Of a DNA stretch of 64,000 bases, positions 24,948-33,167 are shown in pieces. The position numbers and the translations under genes were made by a program. The notes under the pieces are model-generated. The model saw only the letters and a program-made list of their open reading frames with translations, was not told the origin of the DNA and did not search any database. Source of the DNA: Lepidurus packardi (taxonomy: Eukaryota > Arthropoda > Branchiopoda > Notostraca > Triopsidae); the NCBI GenBank assembly GCA_023053545.1, contig JAKZAN010000355.1, positions 19,345-83,344 on the forward strand, given 5' to 3'. Position 1 is the first letter of the stretch, and every line of letters starts with the position of its first letter.

Positions 24948-26428
24948 GCCAGTTCCTTATAGGCGTCAGCCGCCGACATATCGCCGACTATCACCTGCTC
25001 CACCGCCGACAGGCCGTAGCCGTTCGCTGCCAAGAACCGCAGGTACGACGAAGTGTTGTCACGGCTCGGGCTACGCCACGCATCCCGGGGAGTTGCGAAC
25101 TCCAAGGAACCCAGCGTCACGCCCAGCAGGACAACCTCAGCTCTAGCGTCAGTGGCATGATCCAGCAACTCCCCTGACCGAATGTCGGCACCCAGCAACT
25201 CACTGGCGACATCCCCGCCCCGCTGAAGCAGGTACGGGTCGGAGACAAGGCGCTCAGCGATGAACGTAGCCGTCCCCTTCGGTGCGGTTTTCCGCTGCAG
25301 CAACTCAGTGATGAACTTCCGCCGCACCGCCATTGCGGCATCGCCGGCCTTGTTCAGCGTGATCAGCCGTTTGCGCTCGGCCTTCTCCGACGCCTTGCGT
25401 TCCAGGTCATCCGACGTCAGATCAGCTGTCCGTGATATGCCGGTTGCGTGCCAACCGCTAGCGGTCAGACCTTCGGCTTCCAGGTTGACGCAGTAGTACG
25501 CAGAAGGAACCCACTCGACCTTCTCGACAACTGAATCGCAATGCAGCATCCCCTCCGCGGCCTGCGCCTCGGGGTCGCTTTCGGTCGCCCAGTCGATCAG
25601 TGATTCATTGACAGGATTTCCATCCGTGTCGGTGAACACCGCTTCGTCGCTCAGGGTGATCGCCCAGTTGCTCGGGTCTTTCACCGCCGACTCGTCGGCA
25701 GGGTTGCCGTCAGCCGTCAACAGCGCGTGTAACGGCACCAACTCGGCGGCGATAGCATCGTTCACACTAAGCACCGAGAAGCCCTTCTCGCGGAACGGTG
25801 CCGCGGCTTTCTCCCGCTCAGCGGCAGCCATGCGCTCTCTCCGCGCACGCTCTACTTCGTGGTCGAAATAGTTACGGCCGACCGCCCTCATCAGACGACC
25901 CACGACAACATCGTCATCCTCGAACTCGGCGATCGCCGCGGCCTCGTCCAGCGTCACTGTGCCGGAAACCAGCGCAGACATCGCCGTCTCCGACTCGCCC
26001 ACCGCCCTGGACTTCTTCACCCGTTCCGGCGACACTGACAGCCGCTTGGCGACCTTTGTCATCGACAGGCCGGTGTCCAACAGCTGTTGGATACCCTTCA
26101 CCCGGTCCACGGAGTTCAGTGACATCCGGTGATCGTTCTCCACGATCTGCTGCGACAGCCGTGTGGCGGTGTCCAGATCGGTGTCAGCGATGTAGACCGG
26201 GATGGAGGTCAGCCCAGCCTCACGAGCGGCGAGAGTACGCCGCTGACCGGCACGCACCTTCACCTTGCCGTCCTCTCGCACGGCGACCACAGGGACGAGT
26301 ACGCCCTGCTCTTTGATCGACGCGATGAACTGCTTTGTGAGGGACGCTTCCGTCCTCACATTCGCCTCGACCTCGATCTCGTTCGGGTCGAGATGTTCCA
26401 ACACTCCAGTTGGCAGTGATGTTGTCAC
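24944..26428 (-). CDS. parB-like: ParB-like DNA-binding protein
   Basis: 494 residues, longer than chromosomal ParB. N-terminal ParB/CTPase domain: DPNEIEVEANVRTEASLTKQ, GVLVPVVAVREDGKVKVRAG then QRRTLAAREAG (the GxRR box), QIVENDHRMSLNSVDRVKGI. HTH at GLSMTKVAKRLSVSPERVKK. A long C-terminal half (~300 residues) has no close match known to me. No ParA gene is visible. GTG 26428 overlaps the upstream stop. Candidate reader of the dispersed palindromes, whose half-site TGTTGC is close to the parS half TGTTTC; binding is inferred only. Confidence 0.8.
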   Translation of the reverse strand: MTTSLPTGVLEHLDPNEIEVEANVRTEASLTKQFIASIKEQGVLVPVVAVREDGKVKVRAGQRRTLAAREAGLTSIPVYIADTDLDTATRLSQQIVENDHRMSLNSVDRVKGIQQLLDTGLSMTKVAKRLSVSPERVKKSRAVGESETAMSALVSGTVTLDEAAAIAEFEDDDVVVGRLMRAVGRNYFDHEVERARRERMAAAEREKAAAPFREKGFSVLSVNDAIAAELVPLHALLTADGNPADESAVKDPSNWAITLSDEAVFTDTDGNPVNESLIDWATESDPEAQAAEGMLHCDSVVEKVEWVPSAYYCVNLEAEGLTASGWHATGISRTADLTSDDLERKASEKAERKRLITLNKAGDAAMAVRRKFITELLQRKTAPKGTATFIAERLVSDPYLLQRGGDVASELLGADIRSGELLDHATDARAEVVLLGVTLGSLEFATPRDAWRSPSRDNTSSYLRFLAANGYGLSAVEQVIVGDMSAADAYKELA

Positions 26429-26787
26429 TTCTTATTACCTTCTTCCTGTGGGGTGGCGTTGCAATTTGCAACACCGTAGGCCGGCAGCTCGTATCCGTTT
26501 TTGGTGAGCCACCAGTCTGTTTCACTCCATGCCGTATCGACATGGAAGCCGTTATCGACAGCAAGAGCGCCGGTACCGCAGCACTGGCAGCCACCGGAAA
26601 TGCCGATGTCCTCTGCGACGCCGGGCGGAACTTGCCACCGAACCCAATCCTCGCCGTCCAGCCGATAGACCAGAATGGGCGTCAACCACGGCAGGAGTTT
26701 TTCCATGTGCCGGTGATCGTTGGGGCGCGGCGCCCGTACCAGAACCGTCGGTTCCAGGTCGTGATGATCAGCGCGGATCAAGCGCAC
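26425..26787 (-). CDS. hypothetical protein upstream of parB-like gene
   Basis: 120 residues from GTG 26787 (AAGGGG 8 bases upstream). Contains HMEKLLPWLTPILVYRLDGE and GGCQCCGTGALAVDNGFHVD. The palindrome at 26458 is read as VANCN near its C-terminus, and another copy (26820) precedes its leader. GTGA overlap with the ParB-like gene. Unknown function. Confidence 0.6.
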   Translation of the reverse strand: MRLIRADHHDLEPTVLVRAPRPNDHRHMEKLLPWLTPILVYRLDGEDWVRWQVPPGVAEDIGISGGCQCCGTGALAVDNGFHVDTAWSETDWWLTKNGYELPAYGVANCNATPQEEGNKK

Positions 26788-26945
26788 TTTGTATTCCCCT
26801 TCTTTTGATGGTTAACCATGTTGCAGATTGCAACATGATTTCCTTTCCGGCACTCCCACCGCATAGCACGGCAGAAATACGCTGACGAGCAGCGGGCATA
26901 GGCTGGGTAGCCGGGTATCGGAATGCAGACTTCTGCCTCATCCAC
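26778..26945 (-). CDS. small Cys-rich protein (tentative)
   Basis: 55 residues from GTG 26945: EVCIPIPGYPAYARCSSAYF then CRAMRWECRKG. Four cysteines. The palindrome at 26820 lies inside it (VAICN). It overlaps genes on both sides by a few bases. Coding assignment is moderate because its 3' end doubles as the next gene's leader. Confidence 0.4.
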   Translation of the reverse strand: MDEAEVCIPIPGYPAYARCSSAYFCRAMRWECRKGNHVAICNMVNHQKKGNTKCA

Positions 26946-27141
26946 TGACCACCTCGTACGGGTCATGACCCAACAGGATCAAGGTGCGGCCGTTGTCCCA
27001 CTTCACCCCGATCTGGCGGGTGTACTCGCTGTTCCACTGGCCGATCCAATTCACCGTTCCCTCAGTGCCGACGGGAATGGGATAGGGATCGTCCATGTGG
27101 CCGGTGACCCGTACGCGATCACCGACCTGGACGGGCTTCAC
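26938..27141 (-). CDS. DUF4314-like protein
   Basis: 67 residues from GTG 27141, overlapping the upstream TGA. KPVQVGDRVRVTGHMDDPYP then IPVGTEGTVNWIG ... QIGVKWDNGRTLILLGHD matches the DUF4314 pattern, an SH3-like barrel common in phages and plasmids. Function unknown; GTG 27156 is an alternative start. Confidence 0.7.
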   Translation of the reverse strand: MKPVQVGDRVRVTGHMDDPYPIPVGTEGTVNWIGQWNSEYTRQIGVKWDNGRTLILLGHDPYEVVSG

Positions 27142-27479
27142 CCCTTCGGATGCCACGACGCACCACCGTCATGTGAGTGCAAGCCCGACGCCACGACACT
27201 CTTGTCGACAGTCCGGCCAGCCAGTCGTTCGGCCTTGGCAATTGCCAACTTCGCCTGGTGCGAGCCACGCGCCATGATCGCCCGATACACACACGCATCG
27301 GTCATGCCATCCCTGACATCTTCGGGGATGCCAGTGAACGTGATACCGCCCTGTCCGCCGATCCTCACACCGACACGGCCGCTAGCCAGCATCCCATCGA
27401 CCTGCTGGCTGCGTTTCCGTAGCTCTGCGGCGCGCTGAGCGATCGTCTGACCCTTCTTGAGCTTCGTGTTACACGGCAT
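27138..27479 (-). CDS. hypothetical basic protein
   Basis: 113 residues from ATG 27479 with AGGAGG 7 bases upstream. N-terminal basic helix (NTKLKKGQTIAQRAAELRKR), middle beta part (GRVGVRIGGQGGITFTGIPE), helix and short HDGG tail. Overlaps the preceding gene by 11 bases. No family recognised. Confidence 0.65.
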   Translation of the reverse strand: MPCNTKLKKGQTIAQRAAELRKRSQQVDGMLASGRVGVRIGGQGGITFTGIPEDVRDGMTDACVYRAIMARGSHQAKLAIAKAERLAGRTVDKSVVASGLHSHDGGASWHPKG

Positions 27480-28296
27480 CAGACACCTCCTCGAAGTCGA
27501 GGTCCATGCTTGACGGCTGCCGACGAGTCTCAATCACCGTCTCCACCGGCGCAGGACTCTCGAAGTCCAACGCACGACTGAACCGCTCATGCTCGATCAC
27601 CACCTCGTCGGTGGACATCCCGAAGTCCAGGAACGAACTGCGAGCCACACCGATCTTGGCGATAGCCTGCCGGTCAATCTCGATGGCAGCCTGCTCACCG
27701 GACGCGACGATCTTCCGAGCCGCAGCACGCGCCGTGTTGACGGCGGCAGCCACGTCGGCGTTCGCCTCCGGTGACAACATCTGGCCGATGTCGAGCAGCT
27801 TCGCGCAAGCGGCACGAACCTTCTTGACGTCGAGATTTTTCAGACCGTCCTGCATCTGCGCCATGAACTTCTCCGTCTCGGAGAACAGGGCGCGGGCAGC
27901 CTCAACGTCGTCGGCGACAACCTCGCCGCAGATGACGTTGATTTCGACGCGGCTGAACACTGCCTTGTCGTTGAACTCGGTGCACAGGACGCGAGCCTCC
28001 TTGATCGCCTCCTTGAGGTCGCCGCGGCGATCCAGCGGGCACAGCGGGCCATGCGCCGTATCGGCGCACAGCCTGGTGATGAGGTAGCGCGCTCGGTTGG
28101 CTACCTGGCTCGCCAGCTTTGCCTCGGCCGGGTCGAACACGATCTTTGTGGTGGCCCACGACGATCGTTCGGTGCCCGTCTCGGTGACGTGGGCGCGTTC
28201 GATGTCGCGCTTCTGGTACGAGCGGTTGCCGGACTGTCGGGCATGGACGCTGACCAGCAGGCCGGGACGGATGGTACGGATGTTGATGTCACTCAT
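27469..28296 (-). CDS. hypothetical protein paired with AAA+ ATPase
   Basis: 275 residues from ATG 28296 (GAGG 8 bases upstream). Mostly helical: DPAEAKLASQVANRARYLIT, DVKKVRAACAKLLDIGQMLS, NADVAAAVNTARAAARKIVA. It follows the AAA+ gene directly, separated by one palindrome copy and a leader, so a partner or substrate role for the ATPase is plausible. No domain assigned with certainty. Confidence 0.65.
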   Translation of the reverse strand: MSDINIRTIRPGLLVSVHARQSGNRSYQKRDIERAHVTETGTERSSWATTKIVFDPAEAKLASQVANRARYLITRLCADTAHGPLCPLDRRGDLKEAIKEARVLCTEFNDKAVFSRVEINVICGEVVADDVEAARALFSETEKFMAQMQDGLKNLDVKKVRAACAKLLDIGQMLSPEANADVAAAVNTARAAARKIVASGEQAAIEIDRQAIAKIGVARSSFLDFGMSTDEVVIEHERFSRALDFESPAPVETVIETRRQPSSMDLDFEEVSDAV

Positions 28297-28355
28297 TACT
28301 GTTTCCTCATTTCTTTTCAGTGGTGGAAGTGTTGCGTTTTGCAACACCCAGGTAA

Positions 28356-30068
28356 CTAGAAGTCCAGCGTGCGGACATTTTTCTGCGCCTGCGGGGTGCT
28401 GACATCGGGTCGCGTTGCCAGCCGGGCACGGCTCGACCACGCCGTCCGAAGCTGCTCGATCTTCTCCGATGACGTGCGGGACAACGGAATGATCTTGTTC
28501 GCCGCGGTCACGATGTCGTTCGTCGTGACCTCGCGCGCCCCGTCAGCGAACGCCGAGAACATGGCATCGTGTTCGATAGCCGCAGCGACCTCAGCGCCGG
28601 TGAACCCAGCCGTAGCATCGGCCACGGCGTGCAGGTCGATGCCCAGCTTCTTGGCATCACGCCCATTGCTCCGCAACGTCGCTACAGCGATAGCCGCACG
28701 CTCCGACTTGGTGGGCAGGTCGATGAACCAGATGTCGTCGAAACGGCCCTTACGCAGGAACTCCGGCGGCAGTGCAGACGGATCGTTGGCTGTCATCATC
28801 ACGAATGCCTGACCGGAACGATCGTTCATCCACGTCAGGATCGCGCCCAACGCATCAGAAGAAACGCCACCGTCAGAACTGCCGGATGTTGCACCTTGCA
28901 ACGCCTTCTCAACCTCGTCGATGTAGACGATGACCTGACCGATAGCGTCGATCAGGCTGAAGATGGATCGCAACCGGGACTCCGACTCGCCGACATACTT
29001 GCCTTTCAGGGCGTTGATGTCGAGACGCATCACCGGCCAGCCCCACTCTGAGCCGAGGGCTTGGCAGGACAGCGTTTTACCGCAGCCGGAAACGCCGAGC
29101 AGCATCACACCCTTGGCGAGCTTGAGGCCGTAGGCGCGGGCTTCCGGTGTGAACGTGATGCGAGTCCGGGCCATCTCCTCCTTGAACAGGTCGAGTCCAC
29201 CGACAGAATCGAACCCGCCGGGGCGAGGCTCGTAGTACGTCAACGCCGGTTCGCGGTTGATGAGGCGTTTCTTCTCTGCGCTGATCGCAGCCACGTCGAT
29301 GTTGCCGCCTTCGATCAGCGACCGGGCGAACGTGGTCTGAACTTCCAGCGAGGACAGACCGACGGCCGCATCTACAGCAGAATCGCGGACGCCACCCTTG
29401 CTGAGAGCGTCCTTGACCCTGCTCTGAAGCGGATTGGTGTCGCTGTTCGGCAGCACGCTGATCTGATTTTCCAGGATCTCGTTGATCTCGTCTCGGTCAG
29501 GCAGCGGCCAGTTGATGACGTCGAGTTCACCGTTGGACAGGGCCGGCGGCGGCGAGTCTCCTGAGGACACGATGATGATCGCCTGAGCCACGTTACGGGC
29601 TGTGCCTGACAGTCCATCGGGGCGCAGCATGTTGCGGATTTTCCGGAGCGTCACCGCACCGGCAACGCCTTCCAGCCACGGGCCCAAGTCCCGCAGAATC
29701 CAGACGTTGCGGTCGGTGTCATTGTTGGAGATGTTCGCCTTCGACTTGTCCTCGATCAGCTTGAGGATCTCGTCGGGGCCTTCGGCGGCGTTGTAGTCGG
29801 GGTTTCCCCGAACCGGGGAGCCGTCGATATCGACCGCGCCGTTGGCGATGTCCCAGATGCGGGGCCGATACCCGGCCTTGGCGATAGCCGGAATCAAGTC
29901 CTGCTCGGTGCGGGCCTCGTCCTTGCTGACGATCCAGAAGCCAGCGCAGCGTGCCCTGAGAGCGAGGGTAATCGCCTGACCGGCGACCTGACCCCTAGTT
30001 GGGGTGTTGCGTTCTGCAACAGGCACTTCGACTACAACGGGTGCTTCGACTGTTTTTGCGTTGGGCAT
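28356..30068 (-). CDS. Ycf46-like AAA+ ATPase
   Basis: 570 residues. The N-terminal ~290 residues resemble the helical regulatory region of Ycf46-type ATPases (NVWILRDLGPWLEG; AQAIIIVSSGDSPPPALSNG; LDVINWPLPDRDEINEILEN). The AAA core has Walker A GVSGCGKTLSCQALG, Walker B QVIVYIDEVEKAL, sensor-1 MMTANDPSALPPEFLRKGRF and a C-terminal helical lid. Role in the phage unknown; remodelling of host or phage protein complexes is likely. Two palindromes (28888, 30006) are inside the coding region. Driven by P2. Confidence 0.8.
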   Translation of the reverse strand: MPNAKTVEAPVVVEVPVAERNTPTRGQVAGQAITLALRARCAGFWIVSKDEARTEQDLIPAIAKAGYRPRIWDIANGAVDIDGSPVRGNPDYNAAEGPDEILKLIEDKSKANISNNDTDRNVWILRDLGPWLEGVAGAVTLRKIRNMLRPDGLSGTARNVAQAIIIVSSGDSPPPALSNGELDVINWPLPDRDEINEILENQISVLPNSDTNPLQSRVKDALSKGGVRDSAVDAAVGLSSLEVQTTFARSLIEGGNIDVAAISAEKKRLINREPALTYYEPRPGGFDSVGGLDLFKEEMARTRITFTPEARAYGLKLAKGVMLLGVSGCGKTLSCQALGSEWGWPVMRLDINALKGKYVGESESRLRSIFSLIDAIGQVIVYIDEVEKALQGATSGSSDGGVSSDALGAILTWMNDRSGQAFVMMTANDPSALPPEFLRKGRFDDIWFIDLPTKSERAAIAVATLRSNGRDAKKLGIDLHAVADATAGFTGAEVAAAIEHDAMFSAFADGAREVTTNDIVTAANKIIPLSRTSSEKIEQLRTAWSSRARLATRPDVSTPQAQKNVRTLDF

Positions 30069-30155
30069 GTTCCTACTTTCTTTTTCGTGGGGGGATGGAG
30101 AGGTGTTGCATTTTGCAACACTGAAATGAGGGCAGACTTCGACCCTCTAACTACT

Positions 30156-30184
30156 ATTCTACCAGGTCAGAGCCATTTTGTCAA
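30156..30184 (-). promoter_or_regulatory. SigA-type promoter P2
   Basis: Minus-strand TTGACA (30184-30179), 17-base spacer, TAGAAT (30161-30156), ~90 bases before the AAA+ gene. Spacer ends CCTGG as in P3. Confidence 0.88.
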
Positions 30185-30198
30185 TAGGGTAAGAAGCG

Positions 30199-30288
30199 TT
30201 ACGGCGGCAGCTACCGTTCGGATATTTCTGCGATTCCGCATGAACCGGAACCCATCCATTAGCCGAACGGGAGTAGCTGCCGCCGTAA
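30199..30288 (-). terminator. long stem-loop with two-part stem
   Basis: 16-bp perfect outer stem (TTACGGCGGCAGCTAC, 30199-30214, with 30273-30288), then a 7-bp inner stem CGTTCGG/CCGAACG (30215-30221 with 30263-30269) and a ~41-base apical loop. It lies just after the stop of the secreted peptidase gene and upstream of P2, so a terminator is the simplest reading; size and loop also allow a structured RNA. Confidence 0.6.
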
Positions 30289-30301
30289 AGCTTTCCTTTA
30301 C

Positions 30302-30649
30302 CTAGAACACGGTGACGTGAACATGGTTGAAGTGGTCAGGCACTCGCCATAGGACGTACTTGACGCCGAACCGGCCTGACTGGGATTTCACGTCAGCGGC
30401 GATGGTGTCGCCGAGGCCCATGCTCCCAACCATGATGTCGATTGCGTGCCCGGATGGGTGATCGGGCAGACGATCACGCCTCACCCCTCCGATTGACTGC
30501 ACGGCGGGATAGTTACCCGAAATGTAGTTCGCCAAAGCTGCGGCATTCGGGGTGAGGCCACCGCCTCCCACAAGCGGGACTGCGTTGGCGGTAGGGCATG
30601 TGATTAGTGTCAGGGCTGCAAGAACGCTCGCCAATCTGCTTTTCATCAT
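30302..30649 (-). CDS. secreted M15-like peptidase
   Basis: 115 residues with a signal peptide (MMKSRLASVLAALTLITCPT, cleavage after ANA). The mature domain has the HxxxxxxD...HxH zinc pattern: DHPSGHAIDIMVGS and HFNHVHVTVF, as in small D,D-carboxypeptidase-like proteins of mycobacteria and their phages. Exported cell-wall peptidase by inference; it may modify peptidoglycan during infection rather than at lysis. Confidence 0.75.
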   Translation of the reverse strand: MMKSRLASVLAALTLITCPTANAVPLVGGGGLTPNAAALANYISGNYPAVQSIGGVRRDRLPDHPSGHAIDIMVGSMGLGDTIAADVKSQSGRFGVKYVLWRVPDHFNHVHVTVF

Positions 30650-30675
30650 CTAAACACCGTGTCACGTTTTGATAA

Positions 30676-30711
30676 CGGACACGGAAAACGCGAGGTTAGG
30701 CAGCGTGTCCG
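30676..30711 (-). terminator. hairpin after the 30713-30985 gene
   Basis: 8-bp arms CGGACACG/CGTGTCCG separated by 20 bases, just downstream of the stop at 30713. Probable transcript end or processing element. Confidence 0.45.
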
Positions 30712-30712
30712 A

Positions 30713-30985
30713 TTAGACTGTTGCACTTTGCAACGCCTTCACGTCCACAAACGACACGAAGAATCCCGGCAAGGGAACCGGCAGACTCGGATTAGTCCGG
30801 TGACGCAACTCGTTGACAGCGTTTTTGTCACCCGCAGACGCGAACGCCCACAAATCCGAGACGGACATTTTTCGGTAGGTGGTGTCGATGTCGCGCACAA
30901 ACACCTGTCCATCCCGGGGCGGGTACAGCACCTGGACGTGCCTATCCGGCCCTGCCATCGCAACATCGCCCGGTTTCCACTGCAT
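30713..30985 (-). CDS. hypothetical beta-rich protein
   Basis: 90 residues from ATG 30985 (TGATG with the ligase stop). QWKPGDVAMAGPDRHVQVLY then PPRDGQVFVRDIDTTYRKMS suggests an SH3-like N-terminus. The palindrome at 30720 encodes its final codons. Likely co-expressed with the ligase. Unknown function. Confidence 0.6.
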   Translation of the reverse strand: MQWKPGDVAMAGPDRHVQVLYPPRDGQVFVRDIDTTYRKMSVSDLWAFASAGDKNAVNELRHRTNPSLPVPLPGFFVSFVDVKALQSATV

Positions 30986-32049
30986 CACCGGTCGCCCTGC
31001 TTGAACTTCATCTGGCTAATGATGCACTCGCTGGGGAGAATATCGTCCCGCACACCGAGGTACACCGGCTGGTAAATCCTTCGACCTGCCGTTGCATAGA
31101 GGTACCGAATCTCCACGACGTCGCCGGCCTTGGGGATCTCCTTGTTCGGCGGAATGGCGCAGTCACCGACATAAACCCACTTCTCGCCGTCGAAAAGGCT
31201 CACCGACACCGATCGCTTGTCGTTGATCCGAGCGACAATCGCGGACAGCGTTGCCACGAACTTCAACTTGAGCTGAGGCCCGCCGAAGCTGGGCCTGCCG
31301 GCCCGGTACGGAGAGTCGAGCCGCTTGAACACCACACCCTCGGCGTTGGCCTGTCGCAGCCTCAACAGGTTGTCTGCCTTATCGACGGTATCCGTCCATG
31401 CCTCAACAACGCGGATCGTGCCACCGTTGCGAAATGCAACACCCGCCAACCCCAGCAGCCGGTAGCGATTCTCTGCATCCACACCACGGATGTCTTTGCC
31501 GTCGAAGCTGAGCAGATCGAATGCGTGGTAGACGTTTCCGATCACCTCACCATCGAAAGTGAAGTCCTGAGTGATGCAGAGAGCGGCGTCCACAAGAGAC
31601 TGGGATACGGCGGTAACAACACCCAACTTGTTGATGCCCTCGACCACAGTGCCGGTTTTCCGAAGGATCAGACGGCGGCCGTCCATCTTCTCCTGCATCA
31701 TCCACGCCGGGTCACCGACCAGAGACACGGCTTGCCGCTCGTCGATAGTGTTAAGTAGCTGCGGCTTCACGTCCGCGGCGACCTTATTGACGTTGGACTG
31801 GTACGGGGTGCCAGCCGCGCCCTCGGTGTAGCCTTTGGCCTGCTTCTCGTTCACCAGCCTGGTAAAGATTTTCTCGGCTGCCGTCAGCGCCACCGGGCTG
31901 GTGGTCTTGGTGCCGGTCGTCAGCGTCGAGTTGCGCTTACCGTAGGCGAAGTTGACACGGTAGCCGCCTTCATCGGGGTCGATGGAGGCCTGATAGACCT
32001 TGTCGGATCGCTCGTCGGTGTAGTACAGGGTAATGGTTTTGACCGTCAT
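30985..32049 (-). CDS. ATP-dependent DNA ligase with N-terminal WGR-like domain
   Basis: 354 residues. N-terminal ~80 residues are WGR-like (KTITLYYTDERSDKVYQASI, GYRVNFAYGKRNSTLTTGTK). Ligase core: motif I EKMDGRR (adenylated Lys in KMDG), motif III FTFDGEVIGN ... YHAFDLLSFDGKD, motif IV EGVVFKRLDSPYRAGRP, motif V LKLKF, and a C-terminal OB domain ending near RYLYATAGRRIYQPVYLG. Seals nicks or joins ends using ATP. GGAGG precedes ATG 32049. With phage Ku on the same strand it suggests an end-joining pair; a palindrome at 31426 is inside the gene. Confidence 0.85.
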   Translation of the reverse strand: MTVKTITLYYTDERSDKVYQASIDPDEGGYRVNFAYGKRNSTLTTGTKTTSPVALTAAEKIFTRLVNEKQAKGYTEGAAGTPYQSNVNKVAADVKPQLLNTIDERQAVSLVGDPAWMMQEKMDGRRLILRKTGTVVEGINKLGVVTAVSQSLVDAALCITQDFTFDGEVIGNVYHAFDLLSFDGKDIRGVDAENRYRLLGLAGVAFRNGGTIRVVEAWTDTVDKADNLLRLRQANAEGVVFKRLDSPYRAGRPSFGGPQLKLKFVATLSAIVARINDKRSVSVSLFDGEKWVYVGDCAIPPNKEIPKAGDVVEIRYLYATAGRRIYQPVYLGVRDDILPSECIISQMKFKQGDR

Positions 32050-32210
32050 TCTTTTCCCTCCTTCTCAGCCTCGATAGCTTTTTCCAGCGAAGCGAACAGG
32101 CCTTGAAGAACCTGGCCGAACTCGGCGCCATCCTGCGCGGCGTCGAGCGCCTCAGGTAGCGTGCGCTTGCGTTCCTTATTCTTTATTTCGCGTGCGTGCG
32201 AGTCGGTCAT
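32046..32210 (-). CDS. small charged helical protein
   Basis: 54 residues beginning MTDSHAREIKNKERKRTLPE, then GQVLQGLFASLEKAIEAEKE. ATG 32210 and the stop both overlap neighbours (ATGA). Unknown; coupled directly to the ligase. Confidence 0.6.
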   Translation of the reverse strand: MTDSHAREIKNKERKRTLPEALDAAQDGAEFGQVLQGLFASLEKAIEAEKEGKE

Positions 32211-32596
32211 TTTCCAGCCGCCGGGATCACGGTGCCGCCGCCGGTGGCCGCAACGTCGAACGCCCTATGCACCAGCGCCGTCAGATCGGCAGTGGTCACG
32301 ACATTGCTGTCACTGACATAGGCGATAGTTTCGCCGTCCCTGTCGTAGATCCCCACGGCATAGCCGAAGCTCACGCCCTGACTCTGCGCCTCAATTCGCT
32401 CGTCCATCGGACTGAGGGTGTCCTCCGCGTCGGTGATAAGGAGGTGGCCGTTTTCAACGGTGGCTTCCAACGCCATGCAGCCACCGCCCGTGTGATAGGC
32501 GCAGAACGGTGTGCCGAACTCCGCCGTCAGCGCGGCGGTAGCCTCGCGGTAGCCCTGCTCGAAGCGGTCAAGATAGGCAAAGTAGCGGTCGGTCAT
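32207..32596 (-). CDS. hypothetical protein, paralogue A of HTGGGCMALEA family
   Basis: 129 residues. Contains FCAYHTGGGCMALEATVENG and an RIEAQSQGVSFGYAVGIYDR segment shared with the next gene upstream; the two arose by tandem duplication. Mixed alpha/beta fold. Function unknown. Confidence 0.65.
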   Translation of the reverse strand: MTDRYFAYLDRFEQGYREATAALTAEFGTPFCAYHTGGGCMALEATVENGHLLITDAEDTLSPMDERIEAQSQGVSFGYAVGIYDRDGETIAYVSDSNVVTTADLTALVHRAFDVAATGGGTVIPAAGK

Positions 32597-33009
32597 GATG
32601 CTCCTTCTGTGTCGTTGTTGCGTTTTGCAACACCGGCCAACTCAGCCAGTGCCGACTCCACCATCTCGGGAAGGCTTTCAGCCCGACTATCCATATCCAC
32701 GACGTCGACGATCGAATCGTCGGCGCCCATCCACCCCTCGTCGCCGCCCTGATCCTCGTAAATACCGATCGACCAGCCTGCGGCGTTATGGTCATCGCCA
32801 TAGTGAGCGTTGTAGTTATCCGAATGCGACTCCGCGTCGATGCGATCACGAAACCCGCTCAGGTTTTCATCTGTGGCCACGATCCAATGCCCGGACTCAA
32901 GGCGCGCCTCTAGCGCCATGCACCCGCCGCCCGTGTGAATCTCGGTGAAGACGATGCCGAACCGGGACTGGACATCGGCCAGGATCTCCGTAGCCTTCTC
33001 GCCGCTCAT
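32593..33009 (-). CDS. hypothetical protein, paralogue B of HTGGGCMALEA family
   Basis: 138 residues: FTEIHTGGGCMALEARLESG then RIDAESHSDNY ... GWSIGIYEDQGG, collinear with the downstream gene. ATGA overlap with the upstream microgene. The palindrome at 32617 is read near the C-terminus (VAKRN). Function unknown. Confidence 0.65.
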   Translation of the reverse strand: MSGEKATEILADVQSRFGIVFTEIHTGGGCMALEARLESGHWIVATDENLSGFRDRIDAESHSDNYNAHYGDDHNAAGWSIGIYEDQGGDEGWMGADDSIVDVVDMDSRAESLPEMVESALAELAGVAKRNNDTEGAS

Positions 33010-33167
33010 TTGGCGTGCCTCGGAACGTAACCCTCCGGCATGAACACCGGGCTGCCCACCTGAACTAGCTGAGTCACATCGACGCGCCCGAACGCCGGCC
33101 CATCGTCGCCAAGGCGCATCACTAAGGCGTGACGCCCGTAAGTGCAGTCAAAAGTCCTCATCTTCAT
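33006..33167 (-). CDS. small protein, short paralogue of the 33932-34225 gene
   Basis: 53 residues: TFDCTYGRHALVMRLGDDGP AFGRVDVTQLV ... EGYVPRHAK. This matches TFDDAYGKHALVMTDSEISP LFGRVDV ... GGYVPIHLK of the gene at 33932-34225 but lacks its zinc tail. ATG 33167 overlaps the upstream stop. Unknown function. Confidence 0.65.
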   Translation of the reverse strand: MKMRTFDCTYGRHALVMRLGDDGPAFGRVDVTQLVQVGSPVFMPEGYVPRHAK

